From Betaproteobacteria bacterium (GTDB lineage Bacteria; Pseudomonadota; Gammaproteobacteria; Burkholderiales; Burkholderiaceae_C), in contig VGHB01000012.1 of assembly GCA_016868355.1 (NCBI GenBank), positions 1-64,000 of the forward strand: DNA of 64,000 nucleotides. The letters are read 5' to 3'. Both the position numbers and the translations under genes were made by a program. Positions 61,521 to 64,000 of this stretch are shown here, piece after piece (position 1 is the stretch's first letter; each line of letters starts with the position of its first letter). The notes below the pieces were generated by a model. The model ran no database searches, was not told the DNA's origin, and was given only the letters and a program-made list of their open reading frames with translations.

Positions 61521-62276
61521 GTGACCTTGCCTTTGCTGCAGGTGCGTGACCTTCGGGTGGCCTACACCTCGGGTAAAGAGGTGCTCAAGGGCATCTCCTT
61601 CGAGGTTGGCGCCACCGACTTCGTCGCCATCATTGGCCCCAGCGGGGCCGGCAAGTCGACGCTGATCCGCTGCGTAAACCGGCTCGTTGACACCACCGGT
61701 GGTGAGGTGGTGTTCGGTGGGGTCGACCTGCTGAAGCTCAACGAGTCGGCGATGCGCCTGCAGCGCCGCAACATCGGGATGATCTTCCAGGAGTTCAACC
61801 TGATCGACCGTTTGTCGGTGATCGACAACGTGCTCACTGGGCGTCTGGGCTACATGAGCAACTGGCGCAGCCTGTTTCGCCTCTACACCCGCGACGACAT
61901 CGGCAAGGCTGTCGCCCTGCTCGACCGCGTGGGCCTGATCGACCACATGGACAAGCGCGCCGACGCGCTCTCCGGTGGCCAGCGCCAGCGTGTGGGCATC
62001 GCCCGTGCACTGATCCAGGCGCCCAGGCTTTTGCTGGTAGACGAGCCCACTTCAGCGCTGGACCCTAAGATTTCGCGCGAGGTGATGGGAATGATCCGCG
62101 GCATCGCGCGCGAGTTCAATGTGCCGGTGCTGTGTAATATCCACGACGTGGACCTCGCGCTTGAGTTCTGCGACCGTGTCATCGGCCTGCAGGACGGCAT
62201 CAAGAAGTTCGACGGACCCCCCTCGAGCGTGGACAAGGCGGCGCTTGCCGACATCTACGCGATGGAAGTTCTGTGA
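61521..62276 (+). CDS. phnC: Phosphonate ABC transporter ATP-binding protein PhnC
   Basis: GTG start downstream of AGGAGGTAGGAG; 251 aa. Walker A GPSGAGKSTLIRCVNRL, Q-loop IFQEFNLIDRLSVIDNVLTG, signature LSGGQRQRVGIARAL, Walker B LLVDEPTSALDP, H-loop NIHDVDLAL. The RCVNRL and FNLIDRLSV wording is characteristic of PhnC. It energises import of phosphonates. It is 13 bp after phnD and overlaps the first phnE gene. Confidence 0.95.
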   Translation: MTLPLLQVRDLRVAYTSGKEVLKGISFEVGATDFVAIIGPSGAGKSTLIRCVNRLVDTTGGEVVFGGVDLLKLNESAMRLQRRNIGMIFQEFNLIDRLSVIDNVLTGRLGYMSNWRSLFRLYTRDDIGKAVALLDRVGLIDHMDKRADALSGGQRQRVGIARALIQAPRLLLVDEPTSALDPKISREVMGMIRGIAREFNVPVLCNIHDVDLALEFCDRVIGLQDGIKKFDGPPSSVDKAALADIYAMEVL

Positions 62277-63109
62277 CCATGACCGCGGCGCTGAGCGGCG
62301 AGGCCCGGCATGCCGACCGTATCGCCGCGCTCGACGCCTCGCGCCGCCGCGCGCGTAATGGGCGATACTTACGCTACGGCCTCAGCGCCCTGCTGGTGGG
62401 CTGGAGCGTCGAGGCCATCGTCGTCGGCGACACCGACTGGACGCGTATCACCTGGAGTGGCGTAGTCACCGCTGCCGCGCGCTTTATCGATTTCGATGCT
62501 GGCGTGCTCAAGACGCTGTGGGAACCCACGCTCGAAACGCTGCTAATGGCCACCTTGGCCACGATCCTCGGTGCCTTCTTGGCCATTCCGGTGGCCTGGC
62601 TGGGCGCCTCCAACATCTCGCCGCTTGGCCGCGCGACCTATAGCTTCGGGCGCATGCTGATGACGATCAGCCGTTCCGTGCACGAAGTGGTGTGGGGCCT
62701 GGTGTTCGTCGCCGCGGTTGGCCTGGGCGCGCTCGCCGGTGTGTTGGCAATGGCGGTGCGCTCAATCGGCTTCATCAGCAAGACCGTTGCCGAGGCGATC
62801 GAGGACGTCAACAAGGGCCCGGTGGAAGCGATGCGCGCGGTTGGAGCCAACCGTTTCCAGGTGCTGATGTTCGGCATCGTGCCCCAGGTGCTGCCCACCA
62901 TCATCGGCAACGTCATCTTCGAGTGGGACGTCAACATCCGCCGCTCGACCATCATGGGCCTTGTGGGCGCCGGCGGTCTAGGCCTTGCGCTGCACCGCCA
63001 GATGGCCAGCTATAACTACGGCGGCATTGCGACAGTGATCTTCACGATTCTGCTGCTGATCATTTTCGGTGAAGTCTTCTCGGCGTGGGCGCGCAAGAAG
63101 GTGATCTGA
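62273..63109 (+). CDS. phnE: Phosphonate ABC transporter permease PhnE (first copy)
   Basis: This permease of 276-278 aa has about six membrane segments. Its EAA loop reads EDVNKGPVEAMRAVGANRFQVLMFGIVPQVLPTIIG, and GLGLALHRQMASYNYGGIATVIFTILLLI closes it. The GTG at 62273 (4-base overlap with phnC) or the ATG at 62279 can start it. The upstream GGAAG is spaced well for the GTG. It pairs with the second PhnE to form the membrane channel. Confidence 0.93.
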   Translation: MTMTAALSGEARHADRIAALDASRRRARNGRYLRYGLSALLVGWSVEAIVVGDTDWTRITWSGVVTAAARFIDFDAGVLKTLWEPTLETLLMATLATILGAFLAIPVAWLGASNISPLGRATYSFGRMLMTISRSVHEVVWGLVFVAAVGLGALAGVLAMAVRSIGFISKTVAEAIEDVNKGPVEAMRAVGANRFQVLMFGIVPQVLPTIIGNVIFEWDVNIRRSTIMGLVGAGGLGLALHRQMASYNYGGIATVIFTILLLIIFGEVFSAWARKKVI

Positions 63110-63951
63110 TCATCAACACCACCACCAACCCTCAGCCCAAGACGCTCCCGGAGTGGCGGCGCTTCCGCTTCCCGCAGAGCCTCTACAAGTGGGGCGTACT
63201 CGCCGCGACGCTCGCCTTCGTGGCGTGGTCGCTTGAGGTGCTGCGAATCGACGTCGACCGTCTGCCGGGCCTGTTCCAGCGCATCGTTGATGTACTCTCA
63301 CGCCGCTACTGGCCGCCGGAGTGGAGCTTCATCGTCAAGCCCGAGTTCCTCGACGCCATCGTCGACACCTTTCAGATGAGCTACGTGGCCACCGTCGTCG
63401 GCCTGCTGGTCGCCATCCCGCTGGCCTGGTTCGCCTCGTTCAACATGACACCCAGCCGGCGTTTCCTGTACCCGGTGTGCCGCCTGATCGTGATGAGCTG
63501 CCGCTCGGTGCACGAAATGATCTGGACCATCATGCTGGTGGCTATCGTCGGTTTCGGTATGCTGCCCGGCACGCTGGCGATGACGCTATTCTGCATCGGC
63601 TTCGGCGGCAAGCTGATGGCCGAGGCCATCGAAGCTATTCGCACGGGCCCGGTGGAAGCCATCCGCGCCACCGGTGCTGGGCATCTTCAGACCTTCGTCT
63701 TTGCCGTGATGCCGCAGGTGCGCGTGGCCTGGGCCGGCATCGCAATCTACACCTGGGACGTGGTGTTCCGCGCCTCCACCATCGTCGGCTTCTTCGGCGC
63801 TGGCGGCATGGGCCACTACTTGCGCGAAAGCGTGCAGCGGCTGGAAACAAAGCAGGTGGCGGCGATCATCTTCACGATCGTCGGGATCGTCATCGTGGCC
63901 GAGCTGTTCTCGGCCTGGGTGCGCGCTCGCATCGCGCGGGCGGCGGCTTGA
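63085..63951 (+). CDS. phnE: Phosphonate ABC transporter permease PhnE (second copy)
   Basis: This protein of about 280-288 aa is homologous to the previous one: membrane segments from KWGVLAATLAFVAWSL, EAA loop EAIRTGPVEAIRATGAGHLQTFVFAVMPQVRVAWAG, and FFGAGGMGHYLRESVQRLETKQVAAIIF. No ATG is available near the 5' end. The GTG used overlaps phnE1 by 25 bases; a CTG at 63106, preceded by AAGAAGG and overlapping the phnE1 stop (CTGA), is an alternative. Two tandem phnE genes are common where the permease is a heterodimer. Confidence 0.9.
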   Translation: MGAQEGDLIINTTTNPQPKTLPEWRRFRFPQSLYKWGVLAATLAFVAWSLEVLRIDVDRLPGLFQRIVDVLSRRYWPPEWSFIVKPEFLDAIVDTFQMSYVATVVGLLVAIPLAWFASFNMTPSRRFLYPVCRLIVMSCRSVHEMIWTIMLVAIVGFGMLPGTLAMTLFCIGFGGKLMAEAIEAIRTGPVEAIRATGAGHLQTFVFAVMPQVRVAWAGIAIYTWDVVFRASTIVGFFGAGGMGHYLRESVQRLETKQVAAIIFTIVGIVIVAELFSAWVRARIARAAA

Positions 63952-63976
63952 GGCGGGCATTCAAAGGGGGACAACC

Positions 63977-64000
63977 ATGCGATCGATACTGAAGCACGGA
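63977..64000 (+). CDS. Start of a further gene, cut by the window edge
   Basis: An ATG with AAAGGGGGA upstream opens a frame reading MRSILKHG before the window ends. It lies 25 bp after phnE2 in the same orientation, so it is probably the next phosphonate gene. Eight codons do not allow identification. Confidence 0.55.

Noticed and set aside
1-64000. CRISPR array, prophage or intact insertion sequence
   Set aside because: No regularly spaced direct repeats, phage structural genes or transposase-like reading frames with terminal inverted repeats were seen on either strand.

Overview
The window looks like chromosomal DNA of a high-GC Gram-negative betaproteobacterium, probably Burkholderiales and close to Comamonadaceae. 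This rests on core gene orders (rimP-nusA-infB-rbfA-truB-typA; NRDE-ygfZ / mltG-tmk-holB-tatD), the recC-recB-recD order, and protein sequences that read as beta-proteobacterial. No ribosomal RNA gene, intact tRNA gene, CRISPR array or recognisable transposase was seen.

Layout. 1-5.1 kb: a truncated methionine synthase fragment, an NfeD/SPFH membrane pair, a PLP-dependent amino acid decarboxylase and fabI. 5.2-13.8 kb: the transcription/translation operon, with a sigma70 promoter, a structured leader ending in an intrinsic terminator, then rimP, nusA, infB, rbfA, truB and typA. 13.8-19.2 kb: two EamA transporters around dusA, the decayed 3' end of an isocitrate lyase gene, an apparent bciA (8-vinyl reductase of bacteriochlorophyll synthesis) and a thioesterase-acetyltransferase fusion. 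19.2-25.3 kb: NRDE protein, ygfZ, mltG, tmk, holB, tatD and an ankyrin protein, followed by a dif-like sequence. 25.4-31.8 kb: an orphan [2Fe-2S] oxidoreductase subunit, an NMT1/THI5-type ABC importer, an H-NS-like protein overlapping a class V aminotransferase, an RlmN/Cfr-family enzyme and a small ORF.

31.8-41.4 kb: recD, recB and recC, transcribed leftwards. About 0.4 kb upstream of recC is a near-consensus sigma70 promoter whose spacer is a perfect LexA operator, suggesting that one or more small genes, and possibly recCBD, belong to the SOS response. 41.4-46.0 kb: a GH17-GT2 beta-glucan synthase and a phosphoglycerol-transferase-like membrane protein, perhaps a decorated periplasmic glucan system. 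46.1-49.4 kb: an ATP-grasp protein, an exported thioredoxin, a CcdA/DsbD-like membrane protein and a YceI protein.

49.5-54.9 kb: the most unusual block, five leftward genes encoding exported proteins. They are an unknown coiled-coil protein, a caspase-fold lipoprotein, a caspase-fold protein with a DUF4384-like tail, an OmpA-domain protein and a small unknown protein. I found no described system with this composition. 54.9-57.4 kb is accessory DNA with lower GC, two diverged tRNA-Val 3'-end copies flanking a serine hydrolase gene, and gene debris. 57.4-64 kb: a phosphonate locus with a GntR/FCD regulator under its own palindromic operator, phosphonoacetate hydrolase phnA, an alcohol dehydrogenase, and the importer phnD-phnC-phnE-phnE. 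It continues past the window edge.
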